Counted from the stretch's first letter, positions 35,486 to 46,206 are shown. The stretch is 64,000 nucleotides of DNA from Lolium rigidum (GCF_022539505.1 NC_061508.1:343307484-343371483); one strand, 5' to 3'. A program made the numbers and translations. The notes: a model not told the origin generated them from the letters alone.

Positions 35486-36662
35486 GTACTCATTTTAGCA
35501 TGGACATCTAAAAAAAATGCTCCAGCCTTCACGTTAGCTTATATATGATGGGTAATTATTGCATGAAAATTCGATCGCCGCCCTTCTCTGAGCCTCCTGC
35601 CGACGGACCCTCTTAAGGGCACGCCTAGCCAGATCCGATGATGTCTCCGCCAGATCTTTCCCACTCACCGGCGCGGGAGTTTGACAGATGTAGCGGAGGA
35701 GATCGCCTTCGCTGGCCGGCTTGCGTCCCCTCCTCCCCGTCGCTAGCTTCGTCATCGTCAGACTCCTGGAGAATCCAGAAACGTCCTCCGGGAAGACGCT
35801 CCGGTGACCAGGCAGCCTCACTCCCCGTCCGGGCCGTCGCCGGCGACAGGCAGGAGAGATCGCCTCTTGCGTCGCCAGGCTCCTACCTAACGGTTGTTAT
35901 ACAAAATAAATAACTAAGACTTATTTTTATAGTTTTGTGGACACACGTATATATATATATATATATATACACGGCGTTCATTGGAGGGAGGAGCAATCTG
36001 AATCCAAAGGGTCTACAAACAATGGCTCCGGACAGAGGTGCGTGGCTCCCTCCCCGTAGCCGTAGGTTGCCTATCTCGGCAAGCCCTCCGCTGGACCACG
36101 CCGCGGCTCACTGGCTTTGGTCGTTGCCGTTTGCAGCACACACGGGGCACCGGGCACATGTCACCGGCGATTGCTCAGCCACGGCAATGTCAAGTCAGTG
36201 AGTCAGGGAGGATCACATGCTATCGCTACGTGTAAATTTCCTTGTGCATTCAATTACTTTTAAGCTTAAGCTACTGATGATCTGCCAACTGTGTTTTCTT
36301 CTTTTTATAAAACACGAACCAAAAGCTTTACAACTTACTAATTATGAAGAAATTGAACATTTGGTTCGGTCTTGTGAATACTGTTCTCATAAATCTAGCT
36401 CCTCCAAATGCACACACAAACGTAGTACTTCGTATAAAGCAAGTATCTATCAATACATCGCAAGCTCTATTACTGGTAGTAGTCATAACCGATCGCATAT
36501 AATTCTAAGCATGCAAATTTCAAGCGCAAGCGCCTTCTCTATACTTCTACTACTACTAGTACTAGTAAGGGAGTAGAAATTAGCTTAATATACTACCCTA
36601 ACCAAATTAGACACTAGCTCCGCAGTTGCAGTGTGGTGTCTGACTGTCTGCTGCGCGCTCCG
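35486..36662. other. Intergenic region with a (TA)n run
   Basis: Begins with the rest of the NF-YC 3' module (to about 35560). 35534-35821 has an open minus frame of 95 codons without a recognised domain. A (TA)n microsatellite lies at 35948-35969. 36200-36662 is probably the 3' flank and UTR of the minus-strand membrane gene. No further gene seen. Confidence 0.45.
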
Positions 36663-37703
36663 TCACCGTCGCTTCCCGTTCCGGGAGCTTGCTCCTTTCC
36701 GGCCAAGATCGGTGAGGCTCTTCGCCACGGTGTCGTCGGGGCTCTCGCGGCGGCGGCCGCCGTAGCTCGTGCACACGAAGTACACCACCACCTGCGCCAC
36801 CAGCCCTGCCATCACCGCCGCCCACAGCACCGCCGCCAACGCCACCCCCAGGGCGACCCGGCCCCACACGCCGAGGCCCATCGCGTCGTCCACCACCAGC
36901 GCCCCGAAAGCCAGCTGCGCGGCCGCGGCGCATCCGTCGAGCGTCGTGAACACGGCCGCCGCAGCCCAGAACTTGCCGGCGCTTCCGAGCAGCTCGTCGC
37001 TCCCGTGGATGGCGTGGAAGCCCCTGGCGCCGTCCTCCAGCACCGACAGCACGCACGCCACGCGCCACACCGCGCCGACATGCGCCGCCCCGGCGAGGAA
37101 CGCGGTGCCGCCCACCAGCAGCAGCGCCGGCCGCGGCAGGCGCACGAGCGCGGCGACGGCGGCGAGGATGGCGGCGTAGCCGAGGAGGAGCGGGAGGGCG
37201 ACGCAGGAGGTGACCGCGACGCGCGCGGCGTCGCTGGGCCCCGTGCGGATGAGGCGCGCGGCGAGGCGGGAGTCACCGCGGAAGACGGAGACGAGGAACC
37301 TGGAGAAGAACCTGGGCACTTGGCGGAGGTCGCGCGCGACGGCGCGGGCGTCGCGCTCGGCGTCGGCGGCGAAGCCGGAGTACACGGCGGCGACGGAGAG
37401 GACGCTGAAGGTTGTGGAGACAAGCGACTGGAGGACGAGGGCGGACAGGATGGCGGCCTCCGCGAGGATGAAGGGTGCCCAGTTGGCGGCGAGGCGGACG
37501 AAGCCGGCGCCGGTCATGTTGGAGGCGACGGCGTCGAAGAAGAGCGCGCGGGAGGCAGCGACGTGGGCGAGCAAGGAGAGGGAGAGCGTGATCACCACGC
37601 CGAACAAGAAAGGGAACCCCGGGGGGCGGGTGCGGATGACGCGGAGGGTCTCGCCGGCGAGCCCAAGAGCCCCGAGAGCAGCCTCCTCTGGTGGGTGCTC
37701 CAT
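36663..37703 (-). CDS. Multi-pass plant membrane protein (AT1G31130/AT4G19950-like family)
   Basis: 346 residues, single exon, very GC-rich as is common for grass genes. Six hydrophobic blocks at about residues 31-49, 78-109, 162-187, 192-222, 245-275 and 283-310. The hallmark box AVWRVACVLSVLEDGARGFHA (211-231) and the terminal LVAQVVVYFVCTSY (301-314) resemble a plant family of polytopic proteins, sometimes annotated as polyadenylate-binding-protein-binding, whose function I do not know. The tail is hydrophilic and basic (GRKGASSRNGKRR). Starts at the first ATG. No clear TATA; a CCAAT pentamer lies at about 37810 upstream. The last quarter of the gene was copied to 40270-40538. Long antisense ORFs here are GC-bias shadows. 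Confidence 0.85.
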   Translation of the reverse strand: MEHPPEEAALGALGLAGETLRVIRTRPPGFPFLFGVVITLSLSLLAHVAASRALFFDAVASNMTGAGFVRLAANWAPFILAEAAILSALVLQSLVSTTFSVLSVAAVYSGFAADAERDARAVARDLRQVPRFFSRFLVSVFRGDSRLAARLIRTGPSDAARVAVTSCVALPLLLGYAAILAAVAALVRLPRPALLLVGGTAFLAGAAHVGAVWRVACVLSVLEDGARGFHAIHGSDELLGSAGKFWAAAAVFTTLDGCAAAAQLAFGALVVDDAMGLGVWGRVALGVALAAVLWAAVMAGLVAQVVVYFVCTSYGGRRRESPDDTVAKSLTDLGRKGASSRNGKRR

Positions 37704-37925
37704 GGATGATCTTGCTCTTGCTGAGCTGAACAGAGGAGCTCAGCCAGCTGGTAAAGCAAGGCAGATGAAGCTGGGGGCTTTTGGGCACGGATCTGTCTGA
37801 CCTGACGGCCCAATGGAATTGAAGAGCTCGCCTAGGCATTACTATTACATACACACATTTGTGCTAATTTGCAGTTTCCTTGTTTAGTAAAATTATTCTT
37901 AGTCACAAATGAGTGTAAACTTGTA

Positions 37926-38205
37926 GTCCCTTCGTTTCAAAATGTAAGTCGTTCAAAGATTAGGCAAAAGTCAAATTTTATTAATTTTGATTATTTAAGA
38001 CAAAATATCTACATGTACAGTTTCGGAAAAAAAAATCTATATGTACAATATTAAACAAAGACGTTAAAACATATACTTTATGGTGAATCCATCGGTTCGG
38101 TATTGTAATTATTCATATTATTCTGTATAAACTTGATAAAACTTAGAAAGTATTTACTTTTGAGTAATCCTTCGACGGTCTTTTATTTTAGAACGGAGAG
38201 AGTAC
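37926..38205. mobile_element. Stowaway-type (Tc1/mariner) MITE
   Basis: TA-flanked ends gtcccttcgtttcaaaatgta and ttttagaacggagagagtac form inverted repeats of the CTCCCTCCGT class. AT-rich, non-coding, about 280 bp. Located upstream of the membrane protein gene. Confidence 0.65.
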
Positions 38206-38487
38206 TAAGGATTAAGGAAGTCAATCTAGAAGAAAATTTTAGTGTGGCAAATTATTTATGTAAATCAAAGTAATTTTCAAAAATCACAAAGAAATTATAT
38301 CAAAACTAATAGTTTGAGTTGATTACAAAGGTCCCTCCTAAAATGTGGATATCGACCGGTCTAAGATTCCTCAGAGTTGAGCAAGGAGCTCAACTGCCCA
38401 AGGAAGGGGACAAGAAGGTGATACGAGGCCTCGAGTGTCCAAGTAGAATGAAAGAAAACCCATCATATATTAATTCTCTTTAAAATA
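38206..38487. other. Sequence between two MITEs
   Basis: No gene or repeat recognised. Confidence 0.3.
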
Positions 38488-38612
38488 CTAGCTCCATCTA
38501 TAAAAGGGTGTCTAACTTTATTTAAATTTAGATGTATCTAAACTATTTTTAGCATATTGGTTTATTCAAATTTTAACAAATCTTCGATACCCTTTATTGG
38601 ACGGAGGGAGCA
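38488..38612. mobile_element. Short Stowaway-type MITE
   Basis: Ends ctagctccatctataaaaggg and ccctttattggacggagggag are inverted repeats. About 125 bp with an AT-rich centre. Confidence 0.65.
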
Positions 38613-38935
38613 ATATTTTTCTGTGAGATGTAATAAATAATATACCCTCAAATAGACCCATATTACATGTTGCCGACGCAAAGTGACCAAGGTTGTCCAT
38701 TTTGGTACGTGCAGACAGGAGACATGAAAACACCATCCCAGCTGCACGACGCAGAGGAGCTAAGAAGCACAGACTGACTCATTCCTAACCCAAAATTTGG
38801 GCTTCGAATATGCATGCGCGGATAGCGCCCACGTCCACGTCCACGTCCACACGTCCTTCTCTTGTTCTCCCTGGGGCCACCCACCAGTGGCACAAAAGCC
38901 ACTCGACACCAAAAATTTGTACCTCCCTCTACGTT
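38613..38935. other. Non-coding sequence
   Basis: Contains a short ccacgt repeat (38829-38850). No gene recognised. Confidence 0.3.
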
Positions 38936-39137
38936 CAGCTGTACATGGGCAGCCCGGCCTAGACGACCCGACCAGGCCCGGCCCAAAAATTCTGGATCGG
39001 TTCGGTCCGGGCCGGGCTTGGGCCTAATTTATAAGCCCGACAGTCGGACCGGGCTAGGCTTGGCTTGACTTTGTAGCTTCGGGCTTTTTCGGGCTTGGCC
39101 CGAAACTCGGCCCATCCCGAGTTTTGCCCAGGTGTAC
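38936..39137. mobile_element. hAT-type non-autonomous element
   Basis: GC-rich, with cagctgtacatgggcagcc at the left and gggatgggcc-type sequence ending gcccaggtgtac at the right, imperfect inverted repeats. CTCTACG occurs immediately outside both ends (38927-38933, 39138-39144), fitting a hAT 8-bp target duplication less one base. Confidence 0.55.
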
Positions 39138-39144
39138 CTCTACG

Positions 39145-39668
39145 CCACAACCCTACCGCGCCGATGTATCCTACCCCACCCACTCGACATTGTCGGTACC
39201 GTCTAATTTGTCTTCTATTCGCCGGAGGCCACTCCTCTTGCTCGCATCCATGCGGGCACTTGCCACCGTTTTGACATGTCCACTTTGTTGTATGTTACCT
39301 CGGACCCGCCAACTAACAGCGGCGTCCAAGACCTGTTCAGCCATTTGTCCGATCGTAAATTGATGTATAAAACTTGGTCTATTAGTCATTTTCGACAGCA
39401 TATATATACATATTGACTGCTAACAATTATATGACATTTGTCTCATGTTCTACGTAGACAGACCACAGACCTAGTAGTTCGATCGAGTATTTCAACAAAA
39501 ACACCGTCCACACATCGACAAACGATGACTTCAACTGTGCTACTGAATCGATGTTGCTCGCAGCAGCCCTCATCCATGAGCACAACAAGAGCCACACTAA
39601 AGAGGCTCCACGGGGCCACGCATGATCCATATCAAGCGTAATCGAGAAGCTAGCCAGAGACATCTTCA
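39145..39668. other. Intergenic sequence
   Basis: One plus frame around 39530-39650 (ESMLLAAALIHEHNKSHTK) faintly resembles the N-terminal LIHEH segment of Harbinger transposases. Otherwise nothing recognised. Confidence 0.3.
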
Positions 39669-39924
39669 GAGCATCTCTAGTCGCATCTCCTAAAGCGTTC
39701 CTCAAATCACGCCGGATCGAATGTTTGAGGGACGTGTTTTGTTCATGCCGCGTTTGGGGGATGTCGCTACCCAGTCGCGTCCCGCAAACGCCACCTCCAA
39801 ACATTAAAAATAATTTAAATAGATATAAAAAAACTCTTTACTAATATTCAAATCGGTTCAACATGAACAAATTACATATAAAACTTCGAAAAAAAAAATT
39901 AAATTACATATAAATTATTTTAAA

Positions 39925-40269
39925 CTACTTCGTCTTCTTCTTCGATGATGGCCCCGCCTCAGCGTCGTCATCAAGGTGACGCTTCCTGCTCGTCACCTCT
40001 TCCGAAGAGGCGGTGTCGGCCGACTCGTCGGAGGAACTAGTGTCCTCCTCCTCGTCGCCGGTGCTCGCCGGCTGCGCCTTGGCATTGTCCTTGGCCTTCG
40101 CGTCCGCCTCCGCCTTCGCACGGGCCGCCGCCGCCGCCTCCTCTGACCCTTCCTCCTCCGCGTCCTCCTCCACGCCCAGCCATTCCTCCTCGCTGTCAAG
40201 TGCCAGCAGGGAATCATTGCCGCTGCTGGGCGTCCTGGTTCTGTCCCACCAATGGCGAAATCCAGCAGA
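39925..40269 (-). pseudogene. Acidic C-terminal ORF remnant of the element
   Basis: Reads FRHWWDRTRTPSSGNDSLL, LDSEEEWLGVEED, an Ala/Lys coiled-coil-like stretch and a Lys-rich end (AGPSSKKKTK). No ATG lies in this frame: the apparent start further upstream is TTG inside the captured segment. So it has lost its own 5' end. Function unknown; such tails look nuclear, but that is a guess. Confidence 0.5.
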
Positions 40270-40543
40270 CGTTCCGGGAGCTTGCTCCTTTCCGGCCAAG
40301 ATCGGTGAGGCTCTTCGCCACGGTGTCGTCGGGGCTCTCGCGGCGGCGGCCGCCGTAGCTCGTGCACACGAAGTACACCACCACCTGCGCCACCAGCCCT
40401 GCCATCACCGCCGCCCACAGCACCGCCGCCAACGCCACCCCCAGGGCGACCCGGCCCCACACGCCGAGGCCCATCACGTCGTCCACCACCAGCGCCCCGA
40501 AAACCAGCTGCGCGGCCGCGGCGCATCCATCGAGCATTACCAT
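40214..40543 (-). pseudogene. Chimeric ORF: membrane-protein C-terminus fused to element sequence
   Basis: 109 codons. A new ATG at the right junction leads into residues about 256-342 of the 36663-37703 protein (two membrane segments and the basic tail), then about 18 unrelated residues from the element (VCWISPLVGQNQDAQQRQ). Only about three mismatches are seen against the parent over 269 bp, so capture is recent. Expression unknown. Confidence 0.7.
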
Positions 40544-40545
40544 CC

Positions 40546-41059
40546 TTAAACTACTCCAGCACTAGCACGCTTAATTTATGAGTTCCTTCCATCCCGCTTC
40601 CAAGTACTTTGCGCACACATTATTGATATTAGTATCATATCAATCCTATTAACCTGTTGGTCACGATGTCACACTTCTTTATTATTTGAATTATAAATAA
40701 ATAGCAATAGTTTTTAAATTTTTTTGCAGAACCTAAAATCTGATTTTTTTCATATTTCTCTTTGGTAGTTTCAGAATCTAAAAATTATCTAACCGGGCTA
40801 TGCCCAGTGAAATCGGATGTAACATTTCGCGTGAATAAATTTTCATATATTAAACATTTTTTTAGTTCATATGCAAAAGATATTTCCATTTTACCAAAAA
40901 TACAGTTTTTTTTTGCAAAAAAGTAAAAATTCGTATTTTTTATTTTTCATAATAACTAGATCACCTAACCTACCTACATCTAAGAGGATTTTGAATTTTG
41001 AATTTTCTATCCTTTTCTTTTGTATTTTAGAAAGATAAAAAAGATGATATATAAGGGGG
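40546..41059. other. AT-rich intergenic sequence
   Basis: No gene or clear repeat. Confidence 0.35.
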
Positions 41060-41363
41060 GTGTGGAGTCCAAAAAACCCAAAAAACCTTTAGTCTAGGTT
41101 TTTTTTTTGAAATTAACCTTTAGTCTAGGTTGGTGTCTCCAACCGTGACTAAAATATAGACTTTTAGTTCTGGTTGGAGACACCAACCGAGACTAAAAAG
41201 GCTTGCACCGATGGGGCCTGCCTCATCAAGAGGGACTAAAGGTTCTGTTTGACACGAGACGACTAAAACCGTGCGACTAATACTCACATTAGTCCGGGTT
41301 TCAAACATGGCTGGAACTAATGCTTCAGACATCTTCGAACAAAAGACATGTTTTCTACTAGTG
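41060..41363. mobile_element. CACTA-derived fragment with foldback subterminal repeats
   Basis: Right end ttttctactagtg is the complement of a CACTAGTAGAAAA terminus. Inside are inverted repeats around ggttggtgtctccaacc and tttagtc/gactaaa, typical of small CACTA derivatives in grasses. The matching left CACTA end was not found. Confidence 0.55.
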
Positions 41364-42013
41364 TGTAGTCTGCGTGCCCTCGAGCAATATGTCTAGACAG
41401 TTCGTTGTGCCATATGTGCGTGGAGCTGAACCTCTTTCTCACTCGTTGTGTTGTCGTGCATGCTGGTGATGGATGGACTTGCCCGCTGAGCCTTCTTCTT
41501 CTTCTTGGACCGGTGTGTGGTAGCCGGCTGGGGTACAACGCTGGAATTCCGGTGGGCGGAGCAGCGGACAGACTGCCGTGGTTGGTGCTCACAAAGGGGA
41601 GGACATGCCCTGATGTAGCGGCAGCAGCAACAACAACAAGGTAGAAAAGAAGTGGAGCTAGTGGTGGCTTGCAAGGAAGGAGCGAGGCGTGGCCGCCGGC
41701 TCCGGCTGTAGTTTTTTTTTTTTTTTTTGCTTTCATTCTTCAGCTGAGATGTGTTGTAGCAAGCGAGTAATGGGATGTCTTGATGTTCATGCATCTCTTT
41801 TTGGCATCCATCGACAAACTTGCATTTCTCTTTATTTAAACCTGTGATAGATTGATATGTGTCAAAAGAAAAACTTGTGATGGATTGGATTATCTGTTCA
41901 AATCTCGCATTTTGAGATTTATTCTCTCAGCTATGGAGTTATGTGGAATCCGCCCTGTGAAAGTTTTGATCTTGTTTGGACATGGAAAATACCATATCTG
42001 TTTCTAAAGGTTC
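41364..42013. other. Intergenic sequence with a T17 run
   Basis: A T-rich run lies at about 41710-41727. Open frames on both strands show no domain. Nothing recognised. Confidence 0.35.
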
Positions 42014-42016
42014 TTG

Positions 42017-42420
42017 CACTACGGGAACCCGCCGACGTGCCGACGGCCAGAATCTGTGCCGACGGCCGCCGTCGGCACAGCCTCGCTCGCCGTCAGCCCA
42101 GCAAAGTAGCCTTCGGCACAGCCTGGCCGTCGGCACAGAACCACCAGAACCGACGGCCGCCGTCGGCACACTTTGGCCGTCGGCACAAACACCGTCCGTG
42201 CCGACGGCACGTAGCCTAGCCGTCGGCACATGGTCATATGGTGGGGCCACGGACAGCCACCGACAACGGCGTCGGCGGGTGGCAAACGGCGTGATGTGGG
42301 CCGACGGCCAGGCCGTCGGCACAGCTTCCCCGCCAAATTTTCCTTCTTCCCGCCCTTATTCGCGCCATTTTTTCGCGCCACTTCCTATGTAGGCCGACGG
42401 CCAGGCCGTCGGCACAGGTT
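42017..42420. repeat. Left subterminal repeat region of the CACTA element
   Basis: Many copies of (tg)tgccgacggc and gccgtcggcaca; such motifs bind the CACTA-encoded TNPA-type protein in known elements. Confidence 0.85.
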
Positions 42421-42512
42421 CCCGCCATTTTTCCCCCTCCTTCCCTCCCACCATTCTTCTCGCGCCCATTCTCTCCCGCCAATTATTCCCGCCGTTTCAG
42501 CCCTCGTCGTCC

Positions 42513-42520
42513 TATATATA
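42513..42520 (+). promoter_or_regulatory. TATA box of the transposon-borne ERF gene
   Basis: TATATATA followed about 30 bp later by a leader-like ctcaacactaacatcacc stretch and the ATG at 42623. Confidence 0.65.
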
Positions 42521-42622
42521 GCCATGTCTTCTCAACACTAACATCACCAACAACATTTCTCTCCTCATCAACTCTCTCATCCAAAAACACCACAGAATCC
42601 TCTGAGCTCAGCTGCCGTCGAG

Positions 42623-43186
42623 ATGGCTCCTCGTCGCCGTAGCAACACGGGCTTCATCGGCGTTCGCCAGCGGGCTGCGGGCCATTTCGCGTCCGAAATC
42701 TCCGCCGGTGGTGTGCGTGTGTGGCTCGGCACCTTCTACACGAAGGAGGCTGCTGCCCGCGCATACGACGTTGCGGCTTGGAGGTTTGGCCGGTCGCGCC
42801 ACGAATTGAACTTCCCGGAGGTCAGGTCTCTGACGGAAGCCGAGAGTCTCTCTACTGAGCCGCTACTTCGCTCAGAGGGTGAAGCGCAGCGGTTCAGAGA
42901 TGGCCAGCGGCGGATTGATACCACCGAGGCGGACGAGCAGTTCATGGCACGGTGGCGCGGAGACCATCCCGGAGACGTCGCGGCCACGCGCGCATTCCGG
43001 AAGGAGAAGCGGGCGTACGGGAGAGAGAGGAGGGCGGGAAAGCGGCAGAGGAGGGCCGAATATGACGCGGAGTACGCCAAAGGAGAGGCGTCGACATGGG
43101 GGGAAAATGATGAACGGTGGTTTTCGTACCTCTCAAGTACCGCTTCAGAGGACACCCCTAGCGAGGACGAAGATTTCGAGAACTGA
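42623..43186 (+). CDS. AP2/ERF-domain protein carried by the CACTA element
   Basis: 187 residues in one exon. The AP2/ERF domain is at about residues 9-66: TGFIGVRQRAAGHFASEI, then VRVWLGTFYTKEAAARAYD and AAWRFGRSRHELNF. The WLG and RAYD elements are conserved. The usual RPWGKW of the DNA-contacting sheet reads RAAGHF, so base contacts may differ. The C-terminal half is basic and rich in R/K/E (RRAGKRQRRAEYDAEY) and ends with an acidic DTPSEDEDFEN. It resembles the large group of element-borne AP2 proteins in Triticeae. It has its own TATA box and leader and is uninterrupted, so it may be expressed. A role in regulating the element or host genes is unproven. Confidence 0.85.
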   Translation: MAPRRRSNTGFIGVRQRAAGHFASEISAGGVRVWLGTFYTKEAAARAYDVAAWRFGRSRHELNFPEVRSLTEAESLSTEPLLRSEGEAQRFRDGQRRIDTTEADEQFMARWRGDHPGDVAATRAFRKEKRAYGRERRAGKRQRRAEYDAEYAKGEASTWGENDERWFSYLSSTASEDTPSEDEDFEN

Positions 43187-43242
43187 TTAGTATGTGTGTG
43201 TGTCGAGTCCATGTGTCTAACGGGTCATGTGTCGACCCAGTG

Positions 43243-43460
43243 TTAAGTGCTTTGTTCGTGTGTGGGTTTAGTTTTTTAAGTGTTTTGGTTTGTGTGTTAG
43301 TAGTGTAGTTTTTAAGTGCTTTGCTTCGTGTGTGGGTGTAGTTCTTTAAGTGCTTTGGTTTGTGTGTGGTCTAGTTCTTTAAGTGTTTTGGTTTGTGTGT
43401 GGGTCTAGTTATTTAAGTGCTTTGTAACGTGTGTGGGTCTCAAGTTCTTAAGTGTATCAT
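43243..43460 (+). repeat. Short tandem repeat downstream of the ERF gene (about 35-bp unit)
   Basis: About six imperfect units of tttaagtgctttggtttgtg with tgggtctagttc spacers. Probably 3'UTR or terminator region of the ERF gene. Confidence 0.7.
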
Positions 43461-43468
43461 TATTGTGT

Positions 43469-43570
43469 GTCGTCAGAAATCGAGCATCGGAGGGTGGGAA
43501 TGGTCCCAAAACTCAGGCAGATTATAGACTATAGGGGTAAAATCCAGGATCTGTATGTGGAAACTCCTGG
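43469..43570 (+). other. Left flank of the 343-bp array
   Basis: cgtcagaaatcgagcatcgg and the following 20 bp recur at 47924-47965 beyond the second array, so the arrays are bracketed by a short direct repeat. Confidence 0.6.
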
Positions 43571-46206
43571 TAAGCCCAACCTATGGTTTCCCATGTACAT
43601 ATGTCCTAAACAAACCAAAGCAAATAAAAAAATCCATTGTTACACCGTCACACGGAGAAAGCTATAGGGGTAGATCTGCGGGGTCCCCGCCCTAGGGTTT
43701 CCGAAGATACGGATCGGCGGAGCGTCGGAACCGCTTAAAAACTTGCATATGTCCCTAGCATATGTGCACAAGTGTGATGTAGGGTTTGGCTAACATTGCA
43801 TGTACCCGGCGTTGACGATTTTCGCGGACATGGGCCAGCACTTGGTGAAAATCCGGGATCCGTATGTGCAAACTCCTGGTACGGCTAAAATGGAGCCTAT
43901 TTTATGGTAAAGTAAGCCCAACCTATGGTTTCCCATGTACATATGTCCTAAACAAACCAAAGCAAATAAAAAAATCCATTGTTACACCGTCACACGGAGA
44001 AAGCTATAGGGGTAGATCTGCGGGGTCCCCGCCCTAGGGTTTCCGAAGATACGGATCAGCGGAGCGTCGGAACCGCTTAAAAACTTGCATATGTCCCTAG
44101 CATATGTGCACAAGTGTGATGTAGGGTTTGGCTAACCTTGCATGTACCCGGCGTTGACGATTTTCGCGAGACATGGGCCAAGCACTTGGTGAAAATCCGG
44201 GATCCGTATGTGCAAACTCCTGGTACGGCTAAAATGGAGCCTATTTTATGGTAAAGTAAGCCCAACCTATGGTTTCCCATGTACATATGTCCTAAACAAA
44301 CCAAAGCAAATAAAAAAATCCATTGTTACACCGTCACACGGAGAAAGCTATAGGGGTAGATCTGCGGGGTCCCCGCCCTAGGGTTTCCGAAGATACGGAT
44401 CGGCGGAGCGTCGGAACCGCTTAAAAACTTGCATATGTCCCTAGCATATGTGCACAAGTGTGATGTAGGGTTTGGCTAACCTTGCATGTACCCGGCGTTG
44501 ACGATTTTCGCGGACATGGGCCAGCACTTGGTGAAAATCCGGGATCCGTATGTGCAAACTCCCGGTACGGCTAAAATGGAGCCTATTTTATGGTAAAGTA
44601 AGCCCAACCTATGGTTTCCCATGTACATATGTCCTAAACAAACCAAAGCAAATAAAAAAATCCATTGTTACACCGTCACACGGAGAAAGCTATAGGGGTA
44701 GATCCGCGGGGTCCCCGCCCTAGGGTTTCCGAAGATACGGATCAGCGGAGCGTCGGAACCGCTTAAAAACTTGCATATGTCCCTAGCATATGTGCACAAG
44801 TGTGATGTAGGGTTTGGCTAACCTTGCATGTACCCGGCGTTGACGATTTTCGCGAGACATGGGCCAGCACTTGGTGAAAATCCGGGATCCGTATGTGCAA
44901 ACTCCCGGTACGGCTAAAATGGAGCCTATTTTATGGTAAAGTAAGCCCAACCTATGGTTTCCCATGTACATATGTCCTAAACAAACCAAAGCAAATAAAA
45001 AAATCCATTGTTACACCGTCACACGGAGAAAGCTATAGGGGTAGATCTGCGGGGTCCCCGCCCTAGGGTTTCCGAAGATACGGATCAGCGGAGCGTCGGA
45101 ACCGCTTAAAAACTTGCATATGTCCCTAGCATATGTGCACAAGTGTGATGTAGGGTTTGGCTAACCTTGCATGTACCCGGCGTTGACGATTTTCGCAGAC
45201 ATGGGCCAGCACTTGGTGAAAATCCGGGATCCGTATGTGCAAACTCCCGGTACGGCTAAAATGGAGCCTATTTTATGGTAAAGTAAGCCCAACCTATGGT
45301 TTCCCATGTACATATGTCCTAAACAAACCAAAGCAAATAAAAAAATCCATTGTTACACCGTCACACGGAGAAAGCTATAGGGGTAGATCTGCGGGGTCCC
45401 CGCCCTAGGGTTTCCGAAGATACGGATCAGCGGAGCGTCGGAACCGCTTAAAAACTTGCATATGTCCCTAGCATATGTGCACAAGTGTGATGTAGGGTTT
45501 GGCTAACCTTGCATGTACCCGGCGTTGACGATTTTCGCGGACATGGGCCAGCACTTGGTGAAAATCCAGGATCCAGTATGTGCAAACTCCCGGTACGGCT
45601 AAAATGGAGCCTATTTTATGGTAAAGTAAGCCCAACCTATGGTTTCCCATGTACATATGTCCTAAACAAACCAAAGCAAATAAAAAAAATCCATTGTTAC
45701 ACCGTCACACGGAGAAAGCTATAGGGGTAGATCTGCGGGGTCCCCGCCCTAGGGTTTCCGAAGATACAGATCGGCGGAGCGTCGGAACCGCTTAAAAACT
45801 TGCATATGTCCCTAGCATATGTGCACAAGTGTGATGTAGGGTTTGGCTAACCTTGCATGTACCCGGCGTTGACGATTTTCGCGGACATGGGCCAGCACTT
45901 GGTGAAAATCCGGGATCTCGTATGTGCAAACTCCTGGTACGGCTAAAATGGAGCCTATTTTATGGTAAAGTAAGCCCAACCTATGGTTTCCCATGTACAT
46001 ATGTCCTAAACAAACCAAAGCAAATAAAAAAATCCATTGTTACACCGTCACACGGAGAAAGCTATAGGGGTAGATCTGCGGGGTCCCCGCCCTAGGGTTT
46101 CCGAAGATACAGATCAGCGGAGCGTCGGAACCGCTTAAAAACTTGCATATGTCCCTAGCATATGTGCACAAGTGTGATGTAGGGTTTGGCTAACCTTGCA
46201 TGTAGG
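43571..46206 (+). repeat. Tandem array, 342-344 bp unit, about 7.7 copies
   Basis: The anchor taagcccaacctatgg occurs at 43571, 43913, 44257, 44599, 44942, 45284, 45627 and 45971, spacing 342-344 bp. Units are nearly identical, with a few substitutions (gatctgcgg/gatccgcgg, cggatcggcgg/cggatcagcgg) and single-base indels. Each unit holds ccctagggtttccg and catatgtccctagcatatg, a short palindrome. The small ORFs that repeat once per unit are by-products. The array stops inside a unit at gcatgtagggtct (46206). Confidence 0.95.

Larger units (their letters stand above)
39669..40545 (-). mobile_element. Truncated Harbinger-type element with a captured host gene fragment
   Basis: Left TIR GAGCATCTCTAGTCGCATCTC after a TCA; the first 130 bp resemble the left end of the 4727-6164 element. 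An acidic ORF remnant follows (39925-40269), then a 269-bp copy of the nearby membrane protein gene. No right TIR is found, so the far end is lost or the capture is at the break. Confidence 0.65.

Noticed and set aside
35534..35821. 95-codon minus ORF as a gene
   Set aside because: No family recognised and no promoter or splice evidence; kept only as a note in the intergenic entry.
36633..37709. 358-codon plus-strand ORF and other long frames over the membrane gene
   Set aside because: Composition shadow of a GC-rich minus-strand gene; no domain, His/Glu/Gly-biased, and the minus frame has clear membrane segments and family boxes.
39925..40299. 124-residue acidic protein as an intact gene
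   Set aside because: Its apparent first codon is TTG inside the captured segment and no ATG exists in frame.
41405..41794. Overlapping ORFs on both strands near 41.4-41.8 kb
   Set aside because: No domain or splice support; homopolymer and CTT repeats keep frames open.
44077..46018. Repeated about 68-codon minus ORFs (MVCLGHMYMGNHRLG)
   Set aside because: Occur once per satellite unit simply because the unit repeats; variable ends and no domain.
43571..46206. CRISPR-like or telomere-derived array
   Set aside because: Whole 343-bp units repeat without unique spacers. The ccctagggttt motif occurs once per unit and is not a telomere run.
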